This document shows positions 26,902-36,307 of a DNA stretch of 37,348 bases, piece by piece. This stretch comes from Paracoccaceae bacterium (lineage in GTDB: Bacteria; Pseudomonadota; Alphaproteobacteria; Rhodobacterales; Rhodobacteraceae). The notes beneath the pieces were generated by a model that had not been told where the DNA came from, did not search any database, and worked only from the letters and a program-made list of their open reading frames with translations. The translations under genes and the position numbers were made by a program. Numbering within the stretch: position 1 is the stretch's first letter; every line of letters starts with the position of its first letter. The stretch is taken from contig JAGQRV010000044.1 of NCBI GenBank assembly GCA_020425125.1, positions 20,617 to 57,964 of the forward strand. The letters are read 5' to 3'.

Positions 26902-27578
26902 TGCTCTTCGCCGCGGGCTTCGGAACGCGGATGAAGGAGCTGACCCGCACCCGCCCGAAACCCCTGATCGAGGTGGCCGGACGGTCGCTTCTCGATCGTG
27001 CCCTCGACCTTGCCGATGCGGCCCGAATCCCGCGCCGGGTGGTCAACGCTCATTACCTTGCCAACCAGATCGTCGCGCATTTGAACGGCGGCTCGGCGCA
27101 GGTCACCGTCGAGACACCCGAGATCCTCGACACTGGCGGCGGACTGCGTGCCGCACTGCCGCTTCTGGGCGCCGGGCCGGTCTTCACTCTCAACACAGAT
27201 GCCGTCTGGACCGGGCCGAATCCGCTGGCCGCGTTGCGCGCTGCCTGGGATCCGGCGCGAATGGATGCGCTGCTGCTCCTTGTTCCCGCCGGGCGGGCGC
27301 ACGGACATTCGGGCGCGGGTGATTTCACCCTCGATCCGGACGGCCGCATCGCCCGCGGTCCGGGATACGTCTATTCCGGCGCGCAGATCCTGGACCCGGA
27401 CGGGCTTGCGACGATTGCCGAAACCGTCTTTTCGCTCAACCGGCTCTGGGACCGCATCGGCGCGGAGGGACGGCTCTATGGCGTCGTTCATCGCGGCGGC
27501 TGGTGCGATGTGGGCCGACCGGAAGGAATTGCCGAGGCCGAAGCGATGCTCGCCGACCCACCGGAACTACTGGCGTGA
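26877..27578 (+). CDS. murU: N-acetylmuramate-1-phosphate uridylyltransferase
   Basis: Converts MurNAc-1-phosphate plus UTP to UDP-MurNAc, bypassing de novo MurA/MurB synthesis and therefore fosfomycin inhibition (known in Pseudomonas). 233 residues. Nucleotidyltransferase motif LFAAGFGTRMKELTRTRPKPL (9-29, seen in part), EILDTGGGLR, LNTDAVW metal Asp and WCDVGRPEG near the C-terminus. Overlaps amgK by 25 bases and addB by a GTGA (27575-27578). Confidence 0.9.
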   Translation: MRHDPDAIMLFAAGFGTRMKELTRTRPKPLIEVAGRSLLDRALDLADAARIPRRVVNAHYLANQIVAHLNGGSAQVTVETPEILDTGGGLRAALPLLGAGPVFTLNTDAVWTGPNPLAALRAAWDPARMDALLLLVPAGRAHGHSGAGDFTLDPDGRIARGPGYVYSGAQILDPDGLATIAETVFSLNRLWDRIGAEGRLYGVVHRGGWCDVGRPEGIAEAEAMLADPPELLA

Positions 27579-30547
27579 CCGAGCCTTCCGAAACGGCGCC
27601 CGCGCTCTTCGGCGTACCCCCTGGCGTGGATTTCCCGAAGGCGCTGGTCGAGGGGCTTCTGACCCGCATGGACGGCCAGCCGCCCGAAGCGCTGGCGCGC
27701 GTGTCGCTCTACGTCAACACGACACGCATGGCCCGCCGCATTGCCGCCATCTTCGATGACGGGCCGCCGCGGCTTCTGCCGCGGATCCGCCTGGTGACCG
27801 ATCTGACGCATTTCGGACCGCCGGGGCAACCGTCCCCCGTCCCGCCCTTGCGCCGCCGGCTCGAGCTTGCGCAGCTCGTCGCCCGCCTGATCGCGGCCGA
27901 ACCCGACCTCGCACCGGCGAGTGCCGCTTTCGACCTTGCCGTCAGCCTCGCAGAACTGATGGACGAGATGCAGGGCGAAGGCGTCGGACTCGACGCGATC
28001 GCCGGGCTCGACGTGACTGACCAATCCGGCCACTGGGACCGGGCCCGGCGCTTTCTTGGCCTCGTGGGGCAGTTCCTCGCCGCCGATCCCGCTGCCGGGC
28101 TCGACCCGGCAGCGCGCCAGCGCCTCACCGTCGAGGCATTGAGCCGGCACTGGCAGGCCGAGCCGCCGCGCGATCCAATCATCGTCGCCGGCTCGACCGG
28201 CTCGCGGGGGACGACGGCACTTTTCATGCAGGCAGTTGCGCGGCTTCCGAACGGTGCCGTCGTGCTGCCGGGGCTCGACCGCGACATGCCGGGGGGCGTC
28301 TGGTCCCGCCTGCGCGAACCCGGTCCGGCCGAGGATCACCCGCAATACCGCTTTGCGGCCCTCGCCGCGGCGTTGGGCATGGCGCCGTGGGAGATCCCGC
28401 TCTGGACCGAATGCGTTCCCCCCGCACCCGCGCGCAATGCCCTCGTTTCACTGGCGCTTCGTCCCGCGCCGGTCACCGATGGCTGGCGCCGCGACGGACC
28501 GGCACTCGGCAACCTGATCGACGCGACCGCCGGCATCGACCTGATCGAGGCCCCCGATCCGCGGCACGAAGCCCTGGCCATTTCGGTCCGACTCAGGAAG
28601 GCCGTCGAGGACGGCGAGACGGCGGCGCTCGTTACCCCTGACCGGATGCTGACCCGCCGCGTGACGGCCCAGCTCGACCGCTGGGGAATTCTTCCGGACG
28701 ACAGTGCCGGGACGCCGCTGCGCCAGACCGCAGCCGGGCGGTTGGTCCGGCACGTCGCCGGGCTCTTCGGGCGGCGGCTGACCGCCGATGCGTTGCTGGT
28801 CGTCCTGAAGCACCCGCTGGTCCACCGCGGGAGCGCGCGCAACCGTCACCTGCTCCGGACGCGGGAACTCGAACGCTCTCTGCGGCGGTTCGGCCCGCAC
28901 TTTCCCGATGCGGCAAGCCTTGCCCGCTGGGCCGTGGCAGAAGCGGCGCAGCGCCCGGCTCAGCCTGATCCGCGGCCCTGGGCGGAATGGGTCGCGACCT
29001 GCTGTCTGGGCCTTGACGGCGTCGGAACCGCTCCCCTTGAGGACCTCGTCGCCCTGCTCTCGGACGCGCTCGACCTCCTGGTGATCGGCGCCGAGGCTGA
29101 CCATGAAGCGGCGCGGGCGATCTGGACCGGCGACGAGGATTGCCAGCAGGTCCGCATGGCGCTGGACGAGCTTGCCCGCGAAGCACCGCATGGAGGCGCG
29201 TTCGACCCGCCGGGCTTTGCGGCTCTGCTTCACGGCGTGCTGGGCGGCGAGGTGCGCGACGCCAAGCTCGCCGATTCCCGCGTGATGATCTGGGGCACGC
29301 TGGAGGCGCGCGTGCAGGGCGCCGGACTGGTGGTGCTCGGCGGCCTCAACGAAGGAAGCTGGCCCGAGCTTCCCGCGCCCGATCCCTGGCTCAATCGAAG
29401 GATGCGGGCCGAGGCCGGCCTTCTCCTGCCCGAGCGGCGAATCGGCCTGTCCGCACACGACTTCCAGCAGGCGATCGCCGCACCGCGCGTGGTGCTCAGC
29501 CGCGCCGGCCGCGACGCCGAGGCCGAGACCGTGCCGTCTCGCTGGCTGAACCGTCTGACGAACCTGCTGAGCGGCCTTCCGGACCAGGGCGGACCGGAGG
29601 CTCTGGCGGCGATGCGCGACCGGGGTCGCCAGTGGCTCGCACTCGCGCGCGCCCTGGACCGGCCGGCGCGCACGGAACCGCGCGCGCCTCGTCCCGCGCC
29701 GCAGCCGCCTCTCGCCCACCGCCCACGCGCCCTGTCCGTCACGCAGATCGAAACCCTGATCCGCAACCCCTACGACATCTACGCCCGCCATATCCTGCGC
29801 CTTCGCGCCCTCGATCCGCTGCACCGCCGCCCGGAGGCGCGCGACCGGGGCACTGTCCTGCACGAGGTCATGGAGCGGTTCATCCCGCGCTTCGCGGCCC
29901 TTTCGCCGGACGACCGGCGCGCAGAATTTCTCAGCACAGCGGAGGCCATTCTGGACGCCGAGGTGCCCTGGCCCGCGGCTCGGCGATTGTGGCTCGCCCG
30001 GCTTGAGGCAGTGGCAGACCGGTTCCTGGCCGCGGAAGTCCAGCGGCAACGCGATGCGCGACCGGTCGACGGCGAGCGGCGCGGGATCCTCGACCTGCCG
30101 GCGCGTGCTTTTCAACTCAGCGCCAAAGCCGACCGGATCGACATCTGCGACGATGGAACGCTGCGGGTCTACGACTACAAGACCGGCAGTCCGCCTTCGC
30201 AGAAGCAGCAGCGGCATTTTGCCAAGCAGCTTCTGCTCGAAGCCGCCATAGCCGAACGCGCCGGTTTCGAGGGTGTCCCACCGGCCCGCGTGTCCGGCGC
30301 GGCCTATCTCGGGCTGAACCGCGCATTGAAGGTGGAACCCGCACCTCTCGACACGCTGCCCGTCGACATGGTTCTGGAAGGACTCGACCGGCTGATCGGC
30401 GTCTTCGACGATCCGGGGACCGGCTATGTGGCGCAAACCGCGCCCGAGACAGAGGCCTTCGCGGGAGACTATCTTCAGCTCTCCCGCGCCGGGGAATGGG
30501 ATCTGAGCGATACGCCGCTGCGCCAGAGGGTCGGCGAATGGACCTGA
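27575..30547 (+). CDS. addB: Double-strand break repair protein AddB (alpha type)
   Basis: Subunit of the AddAB helicase-nuclease that resects double-strand ends for RecA. 990 residues from a GTG at 27575 that overlaps the murU stop (GTGA). Alpha-type AddB. N-terminus is FGVPPGVDFPKALVEGL, then the inactive helicase-like region (GGLNEGSWPELPAPDPWLNRRMR is the clearest stretch). C-terminal RecB-type nuclease with RGTVLHEVMERF, the metal/Lys motif YDYKTGSPP and QLLLEAAIAE. Overlaps addA by 10 bases. Confidence 0.95.
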   Translation: MTEPSETAPALFGVPPGVDFPKALVEGLLTRMDGQPPEALARVSLYVNTTRMARRIAAIFDDGPPRLLPRIRLVTDLTHFGPPGQPSPVPPLRRRLELAQLVARLIAAEPDLAPASAAFDLAVSLAELMDEMQGEGVGLDAIAGLDVTDQSGHWDRARRFLGLVGQFLAADPAAGLDPAARQRLTVEALSRHWQAEPPRDPIIVAGSTGSRGTTALFMQAVARLPNGAVVLPGLDRDMPGGVWSRLREPGPAEDHPQYRFAALAAALGMAPWEIPLWTECVPPAPARNALVSLALRPAPVTDGWRRDGPALGNLIDATAGIDLIEAPDPRHEALAISVRLRKAVEDGETAALVTPDRMLTRRVTAQLDRWGILPDDSAGTPLRQTAAGRLVRHVAGLFGRRLTADALLVVLKHPLVHRGSARNRHLLRTRELERSLRRFGPHFPDAASLARWAVAEAAQRPAQPDPRPWAEWVATCCLGLDGVGTAPLEDLVALLSDALDLLVIGAEADHEAARAIWTGDEDCQQVRMALDELAREAPHGGAFDPPGFAALLHGVLGGEVRDAKLADSRVMIWGTLEARVQGAGLVVLGGLNEGSWPELPAPDPWLNRRMRAEAGLLLPERRIGLSAHDFQQAIAAPRVVLSRAGRDAEAETVPSRWLNRLTNLLSGLPDQGGPEALAAMRDRGRQWLALARALDRPARTEPRAPRPAPQPPLAHRPRALSVTQIETLIRNPYDIYARHILRLRALDPLHRRPEARDRGTVLHEVMERFIPRFAALSPDDRRAEFLSTAEAILDAEVPWPAARRLWLARLEAVADRFLAAEVQRQRDARPVDGERRGILDLPARAFQLSAKADRIDICDDGTLRVYDYKTGSPPSQKQQRHFAKQLLLEAAIAERAGFEGVPPARVSGAAYLGLNRALKVEPAPLDTLPVDMVLEGLDRLIGVFDDPGTGYVAQTAPETEAFAGDYLQLSRAGEWDLSDTPLRQRVGEWT

Positions 30548-33500
30548 GACCCGACGATGCCACGGCGCGCCAGGTCGCAGCCGCGGACCCGGCGCGCTCC
30601 ACCTGGCTTGCGGCCAATGCCGGATCGGGCAAGACGCGGGTGCTGACGGACCGGGTGGCGCGGCTTCTGCTCGACGGGGTGCCGCCGGAGAACATCCTGT
30701 GCCTCACCTATACCAAGGCCGCGGCCGGCGAGATGCAGAACCGGCTGTTCGCCCAGCTCGGCGACTGGGCGATGAAGCCGGATGCGGAACTGGGCCAGGC
30801 CTTGGCCGCAAAGGGCGTGGCGGGAGAGATGAGCCCCGAACGTCTCGACGCCGCCCGCAGGCTTTTCGCGCAGGCCATCGAGACACCGGGCGGGCTGAAG
30901 ATCCAGACCATCCACGCCTTCTGCGGCAGCCTGCTGCGGCGCTTCCCGCTCGAGGCGGGGGTGCCGCCAACCTTTTCGGAGCTTGACGAGCGCAGTGCGA
31001 CGGCCCTGGCAGACGAGGTACTGGAGGAACTGGCCGACGGGTCCGGGAGCGGGGCCGTCGACGCGCTCGCCCGGCACGTTTCCGGCGACGAAACACTGGC
31101 GAAACTTGTGCGCGAGGTGCTGTCCCGCCGCGCGGCCTTTGAGCGCCCGTTTGATCTGGCAGCGGCGTGCGCGGCTCACGGCCTGCCGCCCGGCTACGAT
31201 GAGGCGGCGCTTCTCGCCGAGGTATTCACCGGCGCCGAGGATGACCTGATCACCACCGTCCTGCCCGTCCTGACCGCGAAGGGCGGCAACGATCTCAAGG
31301 CGGCCGAGAGGCTCGCCCGCGTCGCCGAGAACCTGGAAAACCGCGCCTGTCTCGAGGTTCTCGAGGACGTGCTGCTCACGGGGGGGACGGCTGCCGCCCC
31401 GTTCACCGCGAAGCGCGGCAGCTTTCCGACCAAGGCCTCGCGCGCGCAGCTCGGTCCCGCGACTGTTGCAGACATCGACGACCTGATGGAGAGGGTGGAA
31501 GCCGCACGCCCACGTCGTGTCGCGCTCGCCTCGGCCGAGAAGACGGCAGCGCTTCACCTATTCGCATCTGTCTTCCTTCCGGCCATGGCGGCGCGGAAGG
31601 CAGCGCGCGGCGTCCTCGACTTCGACGATCTGGTCCTGAAGACCCGGACCCTGCTGGACAATCCGGCGGTGGGCGACTGGGTGTTGTGGAAGCTCGACGG
31701 CGGGATCGATCACATCCTGGTGGACGAAGCCCAGGATACCAGTCCGGTGCAGTGGGACCTGATCCGCCTTCTCGCGCGGGAGATCACCGCCGGCGCGAGT
31801 GCGCGGAGCGACACCGACCGGACGATCTTCGTCGTGGGCGACCGCAAGCAGTCGATCTATTCGTTCCAGGGCGCGGATCCGGACGCGTTCGACCACCTGC
31901 GGCGCGATTTCGACGCGGCGCTCGCCGGGCGGGGCGGGCTGGCATCGCGGGAGTTGCAGCACTCCTTCCGCTCCGCGCCCGCGATCCTTGCCGCGGTCGA
32001 CGCGACCTTCGACGGGACGGCCGGTGCCGGGATTGGCGGGGCACCGGTGCATCTGGCGTTCAAGGATGCCCTGCCCGGGCGGGTCGATCTCTGGCCCTGG
32101 GTTGCCAGGGAAAAGGACGATGCCGAGCGCGACTGGACCGATCCGGTCGACAGGATCAGCCCGCAATCGGCCGAAGCCCGGCTTGCGGATGCGATCGCAG
32201 GCGAGTTGCGGCGGCTGATCGACAGCGGCGAAACGATCCCCGACGGCACGGGCGGACGGCGCCTGCTGACCGAAGGCGACGTGCTGATCCTGGTACAGCG
32301 GCGGGCCGTGCTATTCCGCGAAATCATCCGTGCCTGCAAGGCACGGAAGCTCGCCATTGCCGGGGCCGACCGGCTGAACCTGACCAGGGATCTGGCGGTT
32401 CAGGATCTGCTTGCGCTTCTCGCCTTCCTGGCGCTGCCCGAAGACGATCTGTCGCTGGCCTGCGCGCTCCGCTCGCCGCTCTTCGGCTGGAGCGAGGACG
32501 ACCTCTACCGCCTCGCGCAGCCGCGGTCCGGATATCTCTGGGCGGAATTGAGGACGCGCGCGGGCGACAGTCCGGCCCATGCCATGCTGGCCGATCTTCG
32601 CGACCAGGCCGACTTTCGCCGCCCCTACGACCTTCTGGAGCGCATTCTGACCCGCAATCGCGGCCGCGAGCGGCTGATTGCGCGGCTCGGCCCCGATTGC
32701 GAGGAAGCGGTGGATGCGCTTCTGGCCGAGGCGCTCGCCTACGAACAGGCCGAGGTGCCGAGCCTGACCGGGTTCCTCGAATGGATCCGCGCCGACGACG
32801 TGGAGATCAAGCGCCAGGCCGAACGCGCCGGTGGACGGCTGCGGGTGATGACCGTACACGGCGCCAAGGGTCTGGAAGCGCCCCTGGTCATTCTGCCCGA
32901 TTGCGGCACCCGCCGGGATGCCCAGCCGGGCGAGGTGCTGGTCACCGCGGAGGGCTGGGCCGCGTGGAAGACCGCGGCAGAGGCCACGGCCCCGCCGGTT
33001 GCGGCAGCGAAAGCCGACTGGCAGGCGGGTCAGACGGCGGAACGGCAACGCCTGCTTTACGTCGCGATGACGCGGGCCGAGGTCTGGCTCTGGATCTGTG
33101 CCGCGGGCGACGATTCGAAGGCCGATGCAAGCTGGCACCGGCAGATCGAGTCCGGGCTGGTCCGGGCGGGCGCCACGGAATTGGAATATCCCACCGGACC
33201 GGGTCTGAGACTCGCCTCGGGCGATTGGACCGGACCGCCGCAGGTCCGGATCCCGGCAGCACCATCGATGCACGCATTCCTGCCGGAATGGGCCACCGCC
33301 GCCGCCCCGGCGGCCGGCGATGTGCCGGAACCGCTTCGGCCCTCGGACCTTGGCGGTGCCAAGGCCCTGCCGGGAGAAGCCGGGTTCGACGAGGCCACGG
33401 CACTCGACCGCGGCAGCCGCCTGCACCTCCTCCTGGAGCATCTCCCTGCTCTGCCCAAGGCCGGATGGCGCGCCGCCGCCGCCGATCTTCTTGGCGCACC

Positions 33501-33909
33501 GGACGACCTGCTCGACGAGGCCGAACACGCAGATCTGTTCGACGAGGCTGTCGGCGTATTGACCCGCCCGGACCTCGCCCATCTCTTTGCGCCCGCCACG
33601 CTCGCCGAGGTGGACCTGACCGCGCCACTGCCCGGCGGCGGGCGGATTCACGGCAAGGTCGACCGGCTGATCGTCACCGCATCGCAGGTCCTGGCGGTGG
33701 ACTTCAAGTCGAACCGCGTGGTTCCCGCCACGCCGGACGAGACGCCCGACGGGTTGTTGCGGCAGATGGGGGCCTACGCATCCGCCCTGAAGGCGATCTA
33801 TCCCGAGCGACGGGTCGCGACCGCATTGCTCTGGACCCGGACCGGCCAGCTGATGGCTCTGCCCGACTCTCTCGTCATGGCGGCCTTGCAGCGCGCTGGC
33901 GCAGCCTGA
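30538..33909 (+). CDS. addA: Double-strand break repair helicase AddA (alpha type)
   Basis: ATP-driven motor and second nuclease of AddAB. 1123 residues from the ATG at 30538 (10-base overlap with addB). UvrD-like motifs in order: Walker [12 protein letters not shown] (about 25-35), [12 protein letters not shown], motif [40 protein letters not shown] (motif V) and [11 protein letters not shown] (motif VI). C-terminal nuclease: [10 protein letters not shown] and [10 protein letters not shown] with the metal Asp and Lys. The start [12 protein letters not shown] is typical. trxA follows after 70 bases. Confidence 0.96.
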   Translation: MDLRPDDATARQVAAADPARSTWLAANAGSGKTRVLTDRVARLLLDGVPPENILCLTYTKAAAGEMQNRLFAQLGDWAMKPDAELGQALAAKGVAGEMSPERLDAARRLFAQAIETPGGLKIQTIHAFCGSLLRRFPLEAGVPPTFSELDERSATALADEVLEELADGSGSGAVDALARHVSGDETLAKLVREVLSRRAAFERPFDLAAACAAHGLPPGYDEAALLAEVFTGAEDDLITTVLPVLTAKGGNDLKAAERLARVAENLENRACLEVLEDVLLTGGTAAAPFTAKRGSFPTKASRAQLGPATVADIDDLMERVEAARPRRVALASAEKTAALHLFASVFLPAMAARKAARGVLDFDDLVLKTRTLLDNPAVGDWVLWKLDGGIDHILVDEAQDTSPVQWDLIRLLAREITAGASARSDTDRTIFVVGDRKQSIYSFQGADPDAFDHLRRDFDAALAGRGGLASRELQHSFRSAPAILAAVDATFDGTAGAGIGGAPVHLAFKDALPGRVDLWPWVAREKDDAERDWTDPVDRISPQSAEARLADAIAGELRRLIDSGETIPDGTGGRRLLTEGDVLILVQRRAVLFREIIRACKARKLAIAGADRLNLTRDLAVQDLLALLAFLALPEDDLSLACALRSPLFGWSEDDLYRLAQPRSGYLWAELRTRAGDSPAHAMLADLRDQADFRRPYDLLERILTRNRGRERLIARLGPDCEEAVDALLAEALAYEQAEVPSLTGFLEWIRADDVEIKRQAERAGGRLRVMTVHGAKGLEAPLVILPDCGTRRDAQPGEVLVTAEGWAAWKTAAEATAPPVAAAKADWQAGQTAERQRLLYVAMTRAEVWLWICAAGDDSKADASWHRQIESGLVRAGATELEYPTGPGLRLASGDWTGPPQVRIPAAPSMHAFLPEWATAAAPAAGDVPEPLRPSDLGGAKALPGEAGFDEATALDRGSRLHLLLEHLPALPKAGWRAAAADLLGAPDDLLDEAEHADLFDEAVGVLTRPDLAHLFAPATLAEVDLTAPLPGGGRIHGKVDRLIVTASQVLAVDFKSNRVVPATPDETPDGLLRQMGAYASALKAIYPERRVATALLWTRTGQLMALPDSLVMAALQRAGAA

Positions 33910-33979
33910 GCGCAACTTGACGCTCTGCCGGTTGCTTCCTAGGTTCGGTGCCTGTTCCCTTCGTGCCAAGGAGGTTCCC

Positions 33980-34300
33980 GTGGCAACCCAAGCAGTCACT
34001 GACGACACGTTTGACGAGGAAGTGCGCAAGTCCGAGATCCCGGTGGTCGTCGACTTCTGGGCCGAATGGTGCGGCCCGTGCCGCCAGATCAGCCCGGCGC
34101 TCGAAGAGATCGCCAAGGAACTCGACGGCAAGGTCAAGATCGTCAAGGTCAATGTGGACGAGAACATGAAGACCGCGCAGGAGCTGCACATCCGCGGCAT
34201 TCCGGCGCTGTTCATGTTCAAGGACGGCCAGGTCGTGTCGAACAAGACCGGCGCTGCACCGAAGGCGGCGCTGCAAAGCTGGATCGAAGGCGCACTCTGA
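33980..34300 (+). CDS. trxA: Thioredoxin
   Basis: Disulfide reductase of the cytosol. 106 residues from a GTG at 33980, behind a near-perfect AAGGAGGT with 4-base spacing. Active site WAEWCGPC (C31, C34), cis-Pro in RGIPALFMF. trxA after addBA is common in Rhodobacterales. 96 bases separate it from hslV, which seems to have its own promoter. Confidence 0.97.
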   Translation: MATQAVTDDTFDEEVRKSEIPVVVDFWAEWCGPCRQISPALEEIAKELDGKVKIVKVNVDENMKTAQELHIRGIPALFMFKDGQVVSNKTGAAPKAALQSWIEGAL

Positions 34301-34344
34301 CGCCCGGACCTGCCTCATCCGGCCCTGCAGGCGTGCGGGGCTGG

Positions 34345-34372
34345 TTGCCCTGCCGGCGGACCGCCGCCATAT
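34345..34372 (+). promoter_or_regulatory. Candidate heat-shock (sigma-32) promoter of hslV
   Basis: CGCCATAT (34365-34372) matches the sigma-32 -10 consensus CCCCATnT at 7 of 8 positions, counting n as free. TTGCCC (34345-34350) lies 14 bases upstream, a proper spacing, but matches CTTGAAA only in part. hslV is a classic heat-shock gene. About 24 bases remain to the ATG. Confidence 0.35.
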
Positions 34373-34396
34373 AGCCCGCAACGATACGGAGGCGAC

Positions 34397-34951
34397 ATGG
34401 CGGACAAGGACTTTCCCGGCTGGCACGGCACCACGATCATCGGGGTGCGCAAGGGCGGCAAGGTGGTGATCGCGGGCGATGGGCAGGTCAGCCTCGGCGA
34501 TACGGTCATCAAGGGCACCGCGCGAAAGGTGCGTCGGCTCACCCCGGGCGGCCACGATGTGGTCGCCGGCTTTGCCGGATCGACCGCCGACGCCTTCACC
34601 CTTCTCGAGCGCCTGGAAACCAAGCTGGAAGCGTCACCCGGCCAGCTGGCCCGCGCTGCGGTGGAGCTGGCGAAGGACTGGCGCACCGACAAGTACCTGC
34701 AGAAGCTCGAGGCGATGCTGATCGTCTCGGACGGCAGCGAGCTGTTCGTCATTACCGGAGCGGGCGACGTGCTGGAACCCGAGCACAACGTCGCTGCCAT
34801 CGGCTCGGGCGGGAATTACGCGCTGGCCGCCGCGCGGGCGCTGATGGAGACCGATGCCTCTGCCGAGGAAATCGCCCGCAAGGCGATGGCGATCGCCGCC
34901 GATATCTGCGTCTACACCAACGGCAACGTCTGTGTGGAAACCATCGGCTGA
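34397..34951 (+). CDS. hslV: ATP-dependent protease subunit HslV
   Basis: Proteasome-like peptidase ring partnered by HslU. 184 residues; an N-terminal 11-residue propeptide before T12 (WHG then TTIIGVR), which becomes the catalytic N-terminal Thr after processing. [22 protein letters not shown] and the [14 protein letters not shown] stretch are family landmarks. GGAGG lies upstream of the ATG. Unusually, the downstream neighbour is a convergent MFS gene 6 bases away, and hslU is further on and inverted. Confidence 0.97.
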   Translation: MADKDFPGWHGTTIIGVRKGGKVVIAGDGQVSLGDTVIKGTARKVRRLTPGGHDVVAGFAGSTADAFTLLERLETKLEASPGQLARAAVELAKDWRTDKYLQKLEAMLIVSDGSELFVITGAGDVLEPEHNVAAIGSGGNYALAAARALMETDASAEEIARKAMAIAADICVYTNGNVCVETIG

Positions 34952-34957
34952 GCCGGC

Positions 34958-36190
34958 CTAGACCTCGCGCACGGAGGTCGGGTCGCCTGACGCCGCAAGA
35001 CCCACGGAAATGAGCAGCGAGGTCGCGACGAAATAGAGCGCGATCACCGGCATCTGCTGATCGAACGGGATGCCGGCATCGATCAGCCATCCGGTGAGGA
35101 TCGGGCCGAGGGCGGTGCCGAAGACCATGATCGCGGCGGCCAGCGCCCGGATCGCTCCCAGATGGCGCGTGCCGAAATAATCCGCCCAGAATGCCGTCGG
35201 CAGGGTGGTGTTGGCGCCATGCGACAGCGCGATCAGCGCCATCGCGCCGGCACCCGCCCAGATCCCCTGCCCCAATCCCATCAGAACGAACCCGGCCATC
35301 ATCGGAAACTGGAACACCCGCATCAGCCGCGCCGTGCCGAAACGGTCGATCAGCACGCCGGACGCAATCATCGCCGCAATGGTCACCGCGGTGTAGAGCG
35401 GAAAGAGCGAAACGAATTCCACATGGGACCAGCCTTTCCGTTCCGCCAGATGCACCTGCTGAAAGAAGAGCGCGGTGATGAAAGCGGCCGGGCCGATGAT
35501 CAGCGGCACCGAGCACCAGAACAGCGGATGCCGGATCACTTCGGCCCGGGTCCAGTGGCGGCCCTGCAGGCCGGGGCTCTGATGCGCGTCGCCCATGCTC
35601 TGCGGCGTCCGCTCCCGCCTCAGCAGCAGGAACAGCACCGGGATCGCCGCCAGCGCCAGACAGGCCGCGACGACCCAGAGGGTCCGCCAGTCTGTTACCC
35701 GCAGCGCAGCCACGAAGGCGATCGGCAAGATCGATTCGCCCAAGGCGAACCCCATGGTCGCGGTGGCAAGCGCCCGGCCCCGTGACGCCACAAACCAGCG
35801 CGCCATGGCTGTGGTGGCGATGTGGCTGCACATTCCCTGCCCGGCGAAGCGCAGGCCCAGGATCACCGGCACCAGCGCCCAGGCCGCTGGCACGCTGGCC
35901 ATCGCAAGGCAGGCCCCGGCGAGAAGCACCAAGATCGCGGCACCGAGGCTCCTGACCCGCATCCGGTCGATCAGGCCGCCGAGAACGATCATCAGCACCG
36001 CCGAGATCAGCGTGCCGGCGCTGTAGATCGTGCCCCAGCCGGCATGGCTCAGCCCGAACTCGGCCCGGATCTCGCCTGCGAAGATCGAGATGAAATAGGT
36101 CTGCCCATAGCTCGACGAGAATGCCATGAGCATGCCCGCTGCGAGCCACGGGAAGTTGTCACGGAAGAACCGGGCATTCGGATACTGCAT
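34958..36190 (-). CDS. MFS transporter (OFA/monocarboxylate-like)
   Basis: 410 residues, about 12 helices. N-terminus FFRDNFPWLAAGMLMAFSSSYGQTYFISIFAGEIRAEFGLSHAGWG resembles the oxalate/formate-antiporter or monocarboxylate branch (seen in pieces). GLIDRMRVRSLG is the loop 2-3 motif, and GRALATATMGFALGESILP helix 5. Substrate unknown. It converges on hslV with only 6 bases between stops and lies 117 bases downstream of the hslU stop on the same strand. Confidence 0.88.
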   Translation of the reverse strand: MQYPNARFFRDNFPWLAAGMLMAFSSSYGQTYFISIFAGEIRAEFGLSHAGWGTIYSAGTLISAVLMIVLGGLIDRMRVRSLGAAILVLLAGACLAMASVPAAWALVPVILGLRFAGQGMCSHIATTAMARWFVASRGRALATATMGFALGESILPIAFVAALRVTDWRTLWVVAACLALAAIPVLFLLLRRERTPQSMGDAHQSPGLQGRHWTRAEVIRHPLFWCSVPLIIGPAAFITALFFQQVHLAERKGWSHVEFVSLFPLYTAVTIAAMIASGVLIDRFGTARLMRVFQFPMMAGFVLMGLGQGIWAGAGAMALIALSHGANTTLPTAFWADYFGTRHLGAIRALAAAIMVFGTALGPILTGWLIDAGIPFDQQMPVIALYFVATSLLISVGLAASGDPTSVREV

Positions 36191-36276
36191 GTGGGTGTAC
36201 CTGTCCGCTGCGCGCGGAGCCCATGGGGACGGCGCGTCGCGGGCGCGGTATACCAGATGCCAGATCGTGTCCAGCC

Positions 36277-36295
36277 GACCGCCCGACGGGCGATC
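36277..36295 (-). terminator. Hairpin after hslU
   Basis: On the minus strand GATCGCCC and GGGCGGTC form an 8-bp stem (one T-G pair) with loop GTC, starting 12 bases after the hslU stop. No T run follows, so termination strength is uncertain. Confidence 0.45.
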
Positions 36296-36307
36296 TGCCC
36301 CGTTGCC

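Noticed and set aside
32311-34245. Long minus-strand open frame opposite addA and trxA
   Set aside because: Shadow of addA/trxA; low-complexity Gly/Arg/Ala composition and no motif.
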